Shown here: piece after piece, positions 45,815 through 57,073 of the stretch | Position numbering within the stretch: position 1 is the first letter of the stretch | Layout of the letters: the number at the start of each line of letters is the position of its first letter | The notes under the pieces: generated by a model | What the model was told of the DNA's origin: nothing | The model's input: the letters and a program-made list of their open reading frames with translations, nothing else | Database searches by the model: none | DNA from: Parietaria judaica | Lineage: Eukaryota; Streptophyta; Magnoliopsida; Rosales; Urticaceae | DNA: 64,000 nucleotides | Direction of reading: 5' to 3' | Assembly: GCA_954871525.1 (NCBI GenBank) | Contig: OX940869.1 | Location: 10,191,001-10,255,000 of the forward strand | Made by a program: the position numbers and the translations under genes

Positions 45815-47985
45815 CTAGATAAAAGAGCTTGAACTCTCATAGCCGCTCCTCTCCATGTTCGTCGTCGAAGTCAAAGTTGCAAACTCAAAAGTTGGATTTA
45901 GCTGACGCAAACACGCTTCGAATTTCTCCTTTCTACGCTTCGATCTACGTAACTTCGCTTTCAATCTACCTATCTCCTTTTGCAAATCATCGGAATCTTG
46001 ATTGCCATTTTCAGATGTCGCCAAATCTAGTTGATCTTTTTTATTCAGAGTAGGCCCAAAGCATGCATCCCAACCTGATCTTGTTGTTTTACCTAGGGGT
46101 GAACAAAAGAAACCGTAAACCGAATTTTTAACCAAAAACTGATCAAACCGATACCGATTAAACCGCAATCGCTATTAAAGCGGTTAAAACCGAATATACC
46201 GAGAAAAAAACCGAATACCGAACTAGGTTAAAACGGGGTTTTCGGTTTTAATGTGAAAACCGCAACCGCTTACCCGGTTTTATTGCTTTAACTAAATCTA
46301 ATATATTTATTATATTCTATTTACCATATCTATCAACACATCAAAAAGATTTTTCTTATCTAATCTCTCGACGTAATATTGTGTAACATTAGTATTTAGT
46401 AATCTGTTTATGTGTAATAATTTATAATATTAACATTTAGTAGTATGTTTATTTGTAATATTAGTAGTCAGTTTATGGATATGAGGATATTATTTTAAAA
46501 GCGGTAAATGTGGGCAAAAAAACCGATAATACCGTAACCGAACTCCGTATACCGATTATACGGTAAATGCGGTTTTCATCTTTAAAAATAGGGTATTTGG
46601 TTATCATTTCTAAAATACCGAAATGCGGTATTCGGTCTATTATTTGTCAAAAACCACACCGAACACCCGCTTGTTCACCCCTAGTTATACCTCAAGCACG
46701 AATACTCTGCATGGATTTTCTTTTCTTTTCTATTTCTCGATGTAGCTTAGGTGTATGCTTAATTTCTTCTGTCAATGCCGTTAAAGTGGCATTTTAGTGT
46801 TTTACTATGCGATCTTGAACCAAAATAAATTAATGTTCAAGTTCATAATAATGAGCATTATTGATAATGAATAAAACGCATGAAAGTCAGTTACATATTC
46901 GTTGTATGCCTCACGAGTATGCCAACGATTCTTGAAATGTGTTTTATGATACACTTCGAGCGGACTTAGAGCAACATAACCATTTTAAAGCTAGACAAAT
47001 ATTGAACCACATTAGTATCTAAATTTTTTATTTCACTTGAAATTGATCATTACTATAATCTTAACAACAACCAACAACAATGAACAACAATGATCCAAAA
47101 GATTTCTTGACCCACTTTGGCTCTGAATATATGCATCACTTTTTTGGTTAAATGACATTTTTTTAATAATATGCGTGAAAAAAAATGACATAATAGATAA
47201 TGCAACTAAAAATAGTAATCATTCAAAAAAAAAAAGCTATAAATAGTAACAGAGTACTAATATTATGAATTAGTTGAATTTTTTTTATGAGATCCCAATA
47301 ATCACAAAAGGAATTTCAATTCTTTATCGCACATCACGGATTGATCACGGAATTTCAATCCTTTGTTTGATTGACCACCATTCTTTTTCTGTTTTTTTTT
47401 TTTTTTTTTTTAACTAGATCTTGTTTGCTTCCATGCTCATGAAGCTGACAATACAGGTACTTCATAAATTTGACATTCTTCAATTTGATTCTAAAACTTT
47501 TTAAATAAAACTCAAACATAATAATAACAATAACAAAATGTATTAGTTATATAAAGTACCTAAGTATGAAAACCTTTAGCCAAGCTTTTAGCCATTAGAT
47601 CTTTATTCGCCTTCAGCACACGAGACCACCTATGTACGTCCGGCAATATACTTTGACTCATGATTATGCCACATTATGTGGCGAAGTAAGTAGCCGTAGG
47701 TCCCAAATTTTACGTTGTACTTGTATGGAGACAACTTTAGTAGATTATCTCAGGTTGGCTTTTCAGTTCTTTGTCCAATTTCAAATTCAATTTCGGGCAA
47801 CAAGTTCGGCGTGTTTTTGAAATATATTACCAATCAATTCATTATTCAAAATCAAAATATGCAACAAAATATCATTTTAAATGTATACATGTATCATTAT
47901 TAGCTTCGGGGCTACGTGCTCTAAGATCGTCACTGGAATCTCCTCCTAAGTGCTTCGGGTCACGAATCATCTTCTTCTGTTTTTC
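45815..47985 (-). pseudogene. Transposase_24-like (En/Spm, CACTA) pseudogene, left arm
   Basis: Reading leftward, this holds scattered exons of a plant Ptta/En/Spm-family accessory transposase: an RRTRR-like basic segment, a WLN-type block, a linker and a C-terminal coiled region (DLATSENGNQDSDDLQKEIGRLKAKLRRSKRRKEKFEACL at about 45905-46030). Stops and frameshifts are frequent and a 590-bp hAT MITE is inserted at 46094-46683. Assignment rests on the motif pattern shared with the right arm (GWLTPEAE, SPLEVYHK). Non-functional. Confidence 0.5.
46094..46683. mobile_element. hAT-type MITE in the left arm
   Basis: 590 bp with inverted termini TAGGGGTGAACAA and TTGTTCACCCCTA, flanked by gttttacc (46086-46093) and gttatacc (46684-46691), one mismatch in eight. 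The interior is rich in aaccga/cggttt motifs. It is absent from the equivalent position of the right arm, so it inserted after, or independently of, the inverted duplication. Confidence 0.93.
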
Positions 47986-48137
47986 TTCATAGTGGATTAG
48001 ATCATTGGAGAGAGTTGACAATTTTTAAATTATTATGATTTTGTATATTTTGTAATTTAATTTTTTTTTCACTAATGTTAAGTTTGATTAATGTTATAAT
48101 GGTTAACTTTAAAATTTAAATCACTATGAAGAAAGAG

Positions 48138-49690
48138 ACAAGCAAGATCATTCGTGCCTTGAAGCACGTAGGAGGAGATTCTACCGATGAGCTTAGAGAA
48201 TGTAGCCACGAAGCTAATGATGATATATGTATACATTCAAAATAATACTTGGTTTCATATTTTGATTTGGAATAATGAATGATTGATAATATATTTCAAA
48301 AAAACGCCGAACTCGTCGTCCAACATTGAATTCGGAATTGGACAAGGAATTGAAAAGCCAGCCTGAGGTACTCTACTCAAGTTGTCTCCAGACAAGAACA
48401 ACGTAAAATTTGTAGGACCTACGGCTACTTACTTCGCCACATAATGTGGCCTAATCATGAGACTAAGTATATTGCCGAACCTACATAGGTGGTCCTGTGT
48501 GCCGAAGGCGAATAAAGATCTCATGGTTAAACGCTTGGCTGTAAGTTTTCATACTAGGGTACTTTATATAACCAATACATTTTGTTATAAATATTACTAT
48601 CATTATGTTTGTGTTTTATAAGAAAAGCTTTATAATCAAATTGAAGAATATCAAATTTATGAAGTATGTGTCGTCAGCTTCATGACCAATGGAAGCAAAC
48701 AAGATCTAGTTTTGAAAATTACTGGTAAAAGAATGGTGGTCAATCGAACAAATCTGTAGCTAAATCATGTATCGATCCTCAATATGCTTCGATAGAGGAT
48801 TGGTATTCCTTTTTAGATAATTGGGAGCTCGTAAAAACTCAACTAATTCACAATACTAATAATATCTACTCTATTACTGTGTATTGTTGCATTATGATCG
48901 GTTCTATCATTTTTTTCTGGCATATTCTAAGAAAATATCGCTTAACCAAAAAAATTATGCATATTTTCAGAGCCAGAGTGGGTCAAGAAATCTCTCAGAT
49001 CATTGTTTTTGGTTGTTTATAAGATTATAATTATAATCAATTTCAAGTGAAATAAAAATTTTAGATACCGATGTGGTTCAATATTTGTGTAGCTTGAAAA
49101 TGATAATGTCGCTCTAAGTCCGCTCGAAGTGTATCATAAAAAGCATTACTAGAATGGTTGGCTGACTCCTGAGGCAGAAAACGAATATGTAAGTAACTTT
49201 CATGCGTTTTATTTATTATCATTGCTCATTATTATGAACTTTAACATTAAATAACTTTAGTTCAGGATCGCATAGTAAAACACTGAAACGCCGTTATAGC
49301 TGCATTGCAAGAAGAAATTAAGCATACACATAAGTTGCATCGAGAAATAAAAAAAAAATCCGTGCGGAGTAGTATTCGAGCTAGACATAAATCAACAAGA
49401 TCAGTTTGGGATACAGGTTTTAGACCTACTATGAATAAAAGAGAACAACTAGATGTGGCGACATCCGGAAATGGCAGTCAAAATTCTGATGATGTGCAAA
49501 AGGAGTTAGGCGGATGAAAAGCGAAGTTACATTGATCGAAGCATAGAGAGAAGCAATTTGAAGCATGTTTGCCTCAATCAAATCAAACTTTTGAGTTTGC
49601 ACCTTCGACTTCAACTTTGACTACAACTTCGACTTCGACGGCGAACAAAGAAAATAAGCGTCTATAAAAATTCAAGCTCTTTTATTTAAT
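48138..49690 (+). pseudogene. Transposase_24-like (En/Spm, CACTA) pseudogene, right arm
   Basis: Collinear with the left arm but on the plus strand. Readable blocks in order are an acidic/basic start (about 48140-48230), RRPTLNSELDKELKSQ (48310-48360), YIGGPVCRRRIK (48480-48515), LHDQWKQTRSSFENYW (48672-48720), DPQYASIEDWYSFLDNWE (48775-48830), SPLEVYHKKHY then GWLTPEAENEY (49115-49190), and a basic coiled C-terminus (49305-49600). This pattern resembles PF03004 accessory transposases of CACTA elements. Numerous stops and frameshifts; dead. No TNPD-type transposase is nearby. Confidence 0.5.
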
Positions 49691-49712
49691 TTTATTAATA
49701 TTATGTTATCTA

Positions 49713-50587
49713 TAGTATGTGTCAAATGCTCAAGTTTTTTGGACCATTTTCTATTTTTAATGAATGACGGACCATTTTCTATTTTTAATGAATGTCTCAA
49801 GACTATTTTAGGAATCTATTAATTGTTTTATTCTTTTATGATAGCAAAAAGAAAGTGTATTAAAATATTTATAACAACCAGTTATTTATTAAATCATTAA
49901 ATGATAGAATGGTCATTTGCCAACTGAATATTCAGCTATCAATTATGCGTCGAAAAGTTTTAGGAATTGAATCAGATCCTAATTTACACATTAGAAAGCT
50001 TTAAGTACTTATTTTTCAGTTGTTGATTGTCTTTTTCTGACAAATAAAATGCCTGGAAATCTATACTTTTGGAAATTAGTTTTACATTTGCTAAAATGCA
50101 TATCAAACAATTCTCAAAACTAATTTTTCAATTGTTGATTGCCGTTATCCTACGAAAAAATAGCCGGAAATTCATCATTTTGGAAATTGATTTTTAAGTT
50201 GCTAATATGCACCACCAAAAAGTTTTTTTTCAAAACTGATAATCAGTTGTTGATTTGTTTTTTCGGACGAAAATGGTCGGAAACTTATACATTTGGAGAT
50301 TAATTATTTTGTTTCTCTTAGTTGCTAAAAGCACAAATAGCAACTAAATTTTTCAGTCTCAAAATGTACTTTTAGCCGCTAAGCATTAGATGCTGAGTTT
50401 AGGAAGTGATTTTTCAACGTAAAAAACTTTTTAGCAACTGATTTAACTTAACAGTGATGAAAACATTATCTAAAGAACTGCCATCGAAGCACTAGATCAT
50501 TGTCATACATAGCAGTAAGTTTGTATTTACATAGCAGTAATTGTATATTTAAAAAAGGTAAGATTGTATTTACGCATCGGTAAGTGT
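49713..50587. repeat. Degenerate CACTA-like subterminal repeats
   Basis: From about 49915 to 50470 short phrases recur in both orientations: gttgctaaa, aactaatttttcaattgttgatt, tcagttgttgatt and ttttagcaactga. Such dense short motifs are typical of CACTA subterminal regions and resemble those at 61715-62480. No CACTA/TAGTG terminus could be fixed here. Confidence 0.4.
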
Positions 50588-51248
50588 TTATTTACATAGC
50601 GGTAATCGTTTTTTTAATAGCCCGTGTGCGTAAATTTCCGCGGCATATCTCAATCTGGCTCTCTCTACAAATTTGTCGCTGAATAAGTCAAGCGGGTGGT
50701 TTAGCATATCGAGCTCAATGAACTTCATACAGAAGACCCCACAATCTCCGGTTCCTCCCGGTTGCGATCTATTTTGAGGGCAAGCCACCCGCCTCCACGT
50801 CCACTCTCTCCCTTTGAGACGTTTAAAGTGATCATCGAATGTCAAAATCCAAGGTATAATGGTCTTCTGAGCACGCATGACTTCATCAAGTTTCTTATCA
50901 TTGGCGTAAGTAATGGTGGAATCGTACAGGACAAACTCCGCCTTCAATAAATCCGCCTTGCAAGAAATCCAGTGCTGATTGTTAAGGTTTATCGGGAAGT
51001 AGAGACGCTCTTTATGCACCCATCCGCGTTCGTAGACCCTTCCATGAGTACCGTTGAGCCATTCCATAGCGGGTATTACGATATGTTCATCGTTTCTTAA
51101 ATCCTTTTGTTCACCCTCGGGAGCCCAATAATTTATGGTACTCATGAACAACGTCGGGAGAACGACGATTTTATCCGAATCCGGAATAGTCTCTGGAAGC
51201 TCAATCGGACTTTTTGAAAGGCCTTGAATGATTTCGTCTAGGTGCTGC
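50588..51248 (-). pseudogene. Ulp1/C48 catalytic exon of the DUF1985-Ulp1 gene
   Basis: One uninterrupted 220-residue frame. The papain-like C48 catalytic set is visible: His in NNQHWI, Asp in FVLYDSTI, and Cys in GDCGVFCMKF, with the usual Trp after His. Upstream LDEIIQGLS and an acidic loop correspond to the family's N-terminal helix. The exon itself could fold, but the exon feeding it carries TGA where Trp is expected and is duplicated. The exon starts after an AG at the LDEI segment, so there is probably no separate start codon. Confidence 0.82.
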
Positions 51249-51920
51249 AATTAACTGTAAATTGATTCAATGTTATAATAGAAATAAATTATTAAATTAT
51301 TAATGTAATCCTTGAAGACTGATTACCTCATCTTCAAGTCATTTGGATTGGGTCAAGAGGGTATGCCATCACTTGTAGTTTCTTTCTTCCAGCACGCATC
51401 TCTTACCACCCGTTACGTCTTTTTTGATCTTATTCCAAGCACTCGTGAACTGATCGTAGATATCAGCACGACATATATCAAGCGGGTCGAAGGCAAGACT
51501 CGCACTACAATTTCTCTGTGTGATCTGGAAGTAAACAGGGAGAACGACGATTTTATCCGAATTCGGAATAGTCTCTGGAAGCTCAATCAGTCTTTTTGAG
51601 AGGCCTTTAATGATTTCGTCTAGGTGCTGCAATTAATTGTAAATTGAGTCAATATTATAATAGAAATAAATTATTAAATTATTAATGTAATCCTTGAAGA
51701 CTGATTACCTCATCGTCAAGTCATTCGGATCGGGTCATGAGGATGTTCCACCATTCGTAGTCTCTTTTTTGCAGCAAGGATCTTTCACCACCCGTTACCT
51801 CTTTTTTGATCTTATTCCAAACACTCGTGAACTGATTGTAGATATCAGCACGACATATATCAAGCGGGTCGAAGGCAAGAGCCGCACTACGATTTCTCTG
51901 TGTGATCTGGAAGTAAACAG
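51157..51920 (-). repeat. 382-bp tandem duplication covering an exon-intron-exon junction
   Basis: Bases 51157-51538 and 51539-51920 are direct repeats. Each holds the first part of the C48 exon, a short intron (cagcacctag end) and the preceding exon. Both copies of the preceding exon share TGA at the codon before Leu-(Asp/Glu)-(Asp)-Glu, so that stop arose before the duplication. Confidence 0.92.
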
Positions 51921-52032
51921 ATATCGTTACTTATGCATACCGCTATTCATAGTAATTAAATCATACCGCTATTCATGGTAAATAAATAATAACGCTACTG
52001 TTAACTACGATAACCACTATGTAAGATTTATT

Positions 52033-52920
52033 TTAAATTATTCGTACCGCTCTAGAACCGCCAAGTTTGACGATGGCGTTGGCCGCTTCATTCTCCTCCT
52101 TACGGCTCTTCTCCTCCTTCTCCTTCTCCTCCTTAACCTTCCGCGCCTCCTCCTCCAGCTTCTCCTTTTCCTCCTTCATCCACTTCCTCTCCTCCCCAAT
52201 CTTCCGCGCCTCATTCTCCAGCTTCCCCTTCTCCTCCTTCATCCGCTTCCTCTCCATCCCAATCTTCCGCGCCTCCTCCTCCTCCTTCTCCTTCTCCTCC
52301 TTCTTCCGCTTCCTCTCCTCCCCAATATTCCGCGCCTCCTCCTCCTCCTCCTTCTCCTTCTCCTCCTTCATCCGCTTCCTCTCCTCCTCAATCTTCCGCG
52401 CCTCCGCCGCCTCCTCCTCCTCCTTCCGTTTTCTCTCCTTCTCAATCTTCCGCGCATCCTTCTCCTTTTCCTCCTCAATCTTCCGTGCCTCCTCCTTCTC
52501 CTCCTCCTCCTCCCGCTTCCTTTCCTCCTCAATCTTCCGCGCCTCCGCCGACGCCTCCTCCTTCTCCTCCTCCTTCCGTTTCCTCTCCTCATCAATCTTC
52601 CACGCCTCCTCTTCCTCCTCCTCCTCCTCCTCCTATCCTCCTCCTCCTCCTCCTCCTCCTTCCGTTTCCTCTCCTCCTCAATCTTCTGCGCCTTCTTCTC
52701 CTTCTCCTTCTCCTCCTAAATCTTCCGCGCCTCCTCCCTCTCCTTCTCCTCCTCCTCCTCGACATTGTCTCCTTCCTCCACCTCGTACGACCTCGCCACT
52801 TTGCGGGCATATTCAAATGGATCGGTATGATTCGACCTATGCTCCGCTTCATTCTTCTCTCTCGCAAAGTCGGCATCATACATATCTTGGTACAGAGAGA
52901 CCAATCCTTCACTTAAGTTC
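52033..52920 (-). repeat. Glu/Lys/Arg-rich coding minisatellite
   Basis: On the minus strand the region reads as repeats of ARKIGEERKRMKEEKEKEEE-like units of about 60-70 bp; on the plus strand it is a CTC/TCC-rich tract. It corresponds to the charged, probably coiled-coil linker seen in DUF1985-Ulp1 proteins. Repeat-driven expansion makes several frames open on both strands; only the minus strand is consistent with the gene around it. Confidence 0.75.
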
Positions 52921-53301
52921 AAATATTGATCAACGACGTCACTCGCAGGCACCAGTGACAAATGAGAAGCACCACCATCTGTTTCTTGAACTTGACGCAA
53001 TCCTTCTGATGAGCCCAGTTTGTCAATCGCCTCCTGCTCCCGAATGTTGTCATTCGTACTCGGGCAGGAATTCACATCCAGAGGTTGTCCGAGGCTGCTC
53101 TAAATCCGAGGCCTCTCTCGACAATATTCGGCCTAAAGGCACCCCCGGTCGCAAATATCTATATAAGCACCTTGCCGCTTCTGTTACTGCATCCTCCTCG
53201 TGGTCGAGAGGGGAATGTTGTCCCTGACCAAGCAACATACTGGTGGCATTGTGGTATAACCGACCTATCAAATCTACACAGTGCGATAGATTTTGTTAAT
53301 C

Positions 53302-53830
53302 CTATGCCGAAGGAGGAGTGGTCGCCGTCTCATTTTCCCGTGGTTCAACCCTCCGACGCTTGTTCGGGGTTTTGGACGCCGAGTTGGGAGCGGAGGAGTG
53401 GGTACTATGTCTCTTTCTTGAGACTTGTGGTGGTGATGATCCACTATCGGATGTGCTCTGGTTCTCAACGTACCGTCGGTTGCAACGTGGGCGTCCAGAC
53501 GCCGAAACAGGGCTCGGTCTCTCACCTCCGCGTCGTTGGGACTTGGAAACCAACTTCTTCTCTCTTGGAGGGGGTGAAGGTGATTTACGTTGCCTCCCAG
53601 AGTATGTTCTCCGTGCCGCTCTACGAGGAGGAGCATTCTCTTCCTCTCCCGGCCATTTTTCCCGTGCAGGTGCCGGTGGGGGCGGCGTCTGAATGATCCG
53701 CTCACCTCTCTCCAAGAAATCCACGAGCGTCTCAAAGTTCAATTTTGGAGACTTTACACGCGGCGAGAGAGATTGAATGGACGACGTCGCCTCTTCCTCT
53801 TGTGTGGGAAAGAGCATACTCTTTTGTTCC
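53302..53830 (-). pseudogene. Linker exon of the DUF1985-Ulp1 gene
   Basis: The frame begins after an acceptor AG at 53831-53832 and encodes a Pro/Ser/Arg-rich stretch (FETLVDFLERGERIIQTPPPPAP, then basic RR and SPSPPP motifs) of low complexity, ending at a TAG near 53302. Downstream coding appears shifted into other frames (53271-53050, then 53075-52716), which indicates frameshifts or unrecognised introns. Confidence 0.6.
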
Positions 53831-53917
53831 TGTAATATAATATTGGATATCATTACTTAGTTACCGCCAGAGATGACAATAACCGCTATCATATCTGCCA
53901 CGTGTAAAGCAACTGAC

Positions 53918-54082
53918 CTCTGGAGCACTTTTCAAAATAACGGGGGTGATATCTTCGAACTCCTTATGCTTTGTCCTGATTGGCCTAGTTTTCCATATGC
54001 ACATACGAGGTGCGCCAGCGGGCGCTTCTCGAGGGTCAGCTAAGTACGCTGCCACCACCGGCAAACACTCATACGCCAAAAA
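53918..54082 (-). pseudogene. Short exon following DUF1985 (LAYECLPVV block)
   Basis: On the minus strand it is bounded by an acceptor ending CATGCAG and a donor GAG/GTCAGT. It encodes 55 residues with FLAYECLPVVAAYLADPREAPAGAPRMCIWKTRP, a segment commonly found right after DUF1985 in these proteins. The LTR array lies just upstream, within the preceding intron (TSD at 54096-54100). Confidence 0.72.
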
Positions 54083-54100
54083 CTGCATGAAGTTTGAATG

Positions 54101-54430
54101 TGATGGAGAGAATATGCACGAGTCATGAAGCCTCAATTCCTCACGTATCTCTTTTCCAATCATGCAGATTCATGCATATTATTTACTTACTATTATATCT
54201 CCTTTTGCTGATATTGTTTTATTGGGGTTGATTACGTTAATTTATTGTCTTTCCTTTATTTTAGATTCTGCTAAAATTGTTTAGGAAGTCATTTTCTCTA
54301 TATATTGTCTTCGATAGTTATATGGAAAAATGTTGATGATTATATAAAAAAATCGAGCTATAGCTTGTGAAGTCGAGTTTATTCTCGCAAAGACGTGTTC
54401 TTCGTGTTCTTCGTATTCCACTCTACATTA
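54101..54430 (+). repeat. LTR 1 of the array
   Basis: 330 bp, TGATGG...CTACATTA. It abuts the outer target duplication gaatg on its left. Confidence 0.93.
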
Positions 54431-55421
54431 GTTGGTATCAGAGCCACTCGTTTCTGTGCAGAGGCACCGATGAAACGAGTCGTTCGCGACACTTTCGTAG
54501 AGGATATGGTGAGATGAGAAGAGGTCGACGGATTCCGTGCTCAAGTGGAATTGCTGATCCGTCAGATGGCTGCGATGATGCAGAATCAAACGGAGCAACG
54601 ACGCCGAGACGAGTCCGACACCGAGGACCGAGCGAACCTGTTCGGGCAGAATTTTGGCGACTACGGTCACGCGATGCGTCGACGTGAGGCGGTCCCAGAA
54701 GATGCGCGATGGGTAGCGGCGTTCCAGGTGGCTATCCCGGAGTACGACGAACCGACGTACGATGAGGCGGAGCACAGCGAGGCCGTGTACGACGAGTCGA
54801 TTTACGGCGAGACGGAGTATGACGAACCCGTGTACGACGAGTCGGCATGCGGCGAGCCGGAGTACGACGAGGCCGTGTATGACGAGTCGATTAACAGTGA
54901 GACGAAATACGGCGAGGCCGTGTACGACGACGAGTGCGGCGAAGTCGTGTACGACGATGAGATTGTGTACGGCGGTGAGACGGAGTACGGCGAGATCGTG
55001 TACGCCGAGGCCTTATACAATGAGCCCATATATGATGAATGGGACGATGAAGTCTTGTGCGATGAAATTGTTTTGGTGTCAAGCAAGGCCACCGAAATGG
55101 CCGCACCGAGCGAATCCATTGGCGTTAAAGTTGCGATGACTGTGGCGCCGATTTATTACAGAATCTACAGAGCGGGATCGAAAATGATGCATAAATGGAA
55201 GCTAAATTGTTATGTGCAACGAAAACCAGAGAAACAGCACGAGTGCCGAAAACAACAGAGCAAGTTTGGAGACATAATGTGTGGTCGGCGGGAGCGCAGA
55301 TGCAAGAAAGTCTTTTTACGGCGACGACTCTGGCGGCGGCACGAGCGCGGCGATGGTGGCGGAGTCGAGGCACAATCTGACGGTCAAAATTCGAGGACGA
55401 ATTTTCTGTTGCGTGGGAGAA
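54431..55421 (+). pseudogene. Internal segment 1: Tyr-Asp-Glu-repeat protein
   Basis: The reading frame would start at ATG 54470 (MKRVVRDTFVEDMV) but meets TGA at 54515-54517. From the next ATG (54545) it is open for 335 codons, past the polypurine tract and into the next LTR. Order: a short amphipathic start (LLIRQMAAMMQNQTEQRR), an Arg/Asp-rich stretch, an AVPEDARWVAAFQVAIPEYDE segment, about 25 acidic units of the type (V/I)YDE-x or YGE-x between residues 60 and 150, then a basic tail (KWKLNCYVQRK, RRERRCKKVFLRRRLWRRHER). No zinc knuckle, protease or polymerase motif is present. The position behind the primer site suggests a Gag-like role; this is inference. Confidence 0.75.
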
Positions 55422-55752
55422 TGATGGAGAGAATATGCACGAGTCATGAAGCCTCAATTCCTCACGTATCTCTTTGCCAATCATGCAGATTCATGCATAT
55501 TATTTACTTACTATTATATCTCCTTTTGCTGATATTGTTTTATTGGGGTTGATTACGTTAATTTATTGTCTTTCCTTTATTTTAGATTCTGCTAAAATTG
55601 TTTAGGAAGTCATTTTCTCTATATATTGTCTTCGATAGTTATATGGAAAAATGTTGATGATTATATAAAAAAAATCGAGCTATAGCTTGTGATGTCGAGT
55701 TTATTCTCGCAAAGACGTGTTCTTCGTGTTCTTCGTATTCCACTCTACATTA
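55422..55752 (+). repeat. LTR 2 of the array
   Basis: 331 bp; it has one extra A in the oligo-A run near 55672 compared with LTR 1. Confidence 0.93.
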
Positions 55753-56743
55753 GTTGGTATCAGAGCCACTCGTTTCTGTGCAGAGGCACCGATGAAACGA
55801 GTCGTTCGCGACACTTTCGTAGAGGATATGGTGAGACGAGAATAGGTCGACGGATTCCTTGCTCAAGTGGAATTGCTGATCCGTCAGATGGCTGCGATGA
55901 TGCAGAATCAAACGGAGCAACGACGCCGAGACGAGTCCGACACCGAGGACCGAGCGAACCTGTTCGGGCAGAATTTTGGCGACTACGGTCACGCGATGCG
56001 TCGACGTGAGGCGGTCCCAGAAGATGCGCGATGGGTAGCGGCGTTCCAGGTGGCTATCCCGGAGTACGACGAACCGACGTACGATGAGGCGGAGCACAGC
56101 GAGGCCGTGTACGACGAGTCTATTTACGGCGAGACGGAGTATGACGAACCCGTGTACGACGAGTCGGCATGCGGCGAGCCGGAGTACGACGAGGCCGTGT
56201 ATGACGAGTCGATTAACAGTGAGACGAAATACGGCGAGGCCGTGTACGACGACGAGTGCGGCGAAGTCGTGTACGACGATGAGATTGTGTACGGCGGTGA
56301 GACGGAGTACGGCGAGATCGTGTACGCCGAGGCCTTATACAATGAGCCCATATATGATGAATGGGACGATGAAGTCTTGTGCGATGAGATTGTTTTGGTG
56401 TCAAGCAAGGCCACCGAAATGGCCGCACCGAGCGAATCCATTGGCGTTAAAGTTGCGATGACTGTGGCGCCGATTTATTACAGAATCTACAGAGCGGGAT
56501 CGAAAAGGATGCAAAAATGGAAGCTAAATTGTTATGTGCAACGACAACCAGAGAAACAGCACGAGTGCCGAAAACAACAGAGCTAGTTTGGAGACATAAT
56601 GTGTGGTCGGCGGGAGCGCAGATGCAAGAAAGTCTTTTTACGCCGACGACTCTGGCGGCGGCACGAGCGCGGCGATGGTGGCGGAGTCGAGGCACAATCT
56701 GACGGTCAAAATTCGAGGACGAATTTTCTGTTGCGTGGGAGAA
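55753..56743 (+). pseudogene. Internal segment 2: Tyr-Asp-Glu-repeat protein
   Basis: Same layout as segment 1. From ATG 55792 the frame stops at TAG 55840-55842, shared with segments 3 and 4 but not with 1. The main open stretch (55867-56586) ends early at a private TAG near 56584, where segment 1 has CAA/AAG-type sequence. Confidence 0.75.
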
Positions 56744-57073
56744 TGATGGAGAGAATACGCACGAGTCATGAAGCCTCAATTCCTCACGTATCTCTTTGCC
56801 AATCATGCAGATTCATGCATATTATTTACTTACTATTATATCTCCTTTTGCTGATATTGTTTTATTGGGGTTGATTACGTTAATTTATTGTCTTTCCTTT
56901 ATTTTAGATTCTGCTAAAATTGTTTAGGAAGTCATTTTCTCTATATATTGTCTTCGATAGTTATATGGAAAAATGTTGATGATTATATAAAAAAATCGAG
57001 CTATAGCTTGTGATGTCGAGTTTATTCTCGCAAAGACGTGTTCTTCGTGTTCTTCGTATTCCACTCTACATTA
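56744..57073 (+). repeat. LTR 3 of the array
   Basis: 330 bp, same termini as the others. Confidence 0.93.

Larger units (their letters stand above)
45797..49712. repeat. Large inverted duplication, arms about 1.6 kb
   Basis: The left arm 45797-47990 (minus the inserted hAT MITE) is the reverse complement of the right arm 48135-49712 at roughly 85-90 percent identity by eye, separated by about 145 bp of unique AT-rich DNA (47991-48134). Matches run throughout, for example the cgccacataatgtggc palindrome and its flanks (47670-47690 versus 48437-48455), the gaataaagatct block (47598 versus 48510) and the outer aattcaagctctttta phrase. Confidence 0.92.

Noticed and set aside
52067..53227. Long plus-strand open frame of 386 codons rich in Ser/Phe/Pro
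   Set aside because: It is the antisense of the CTC/TCC-rich repeat that encodes the K/E linker on the minus strand; it has no domain and arises from repeat composition.
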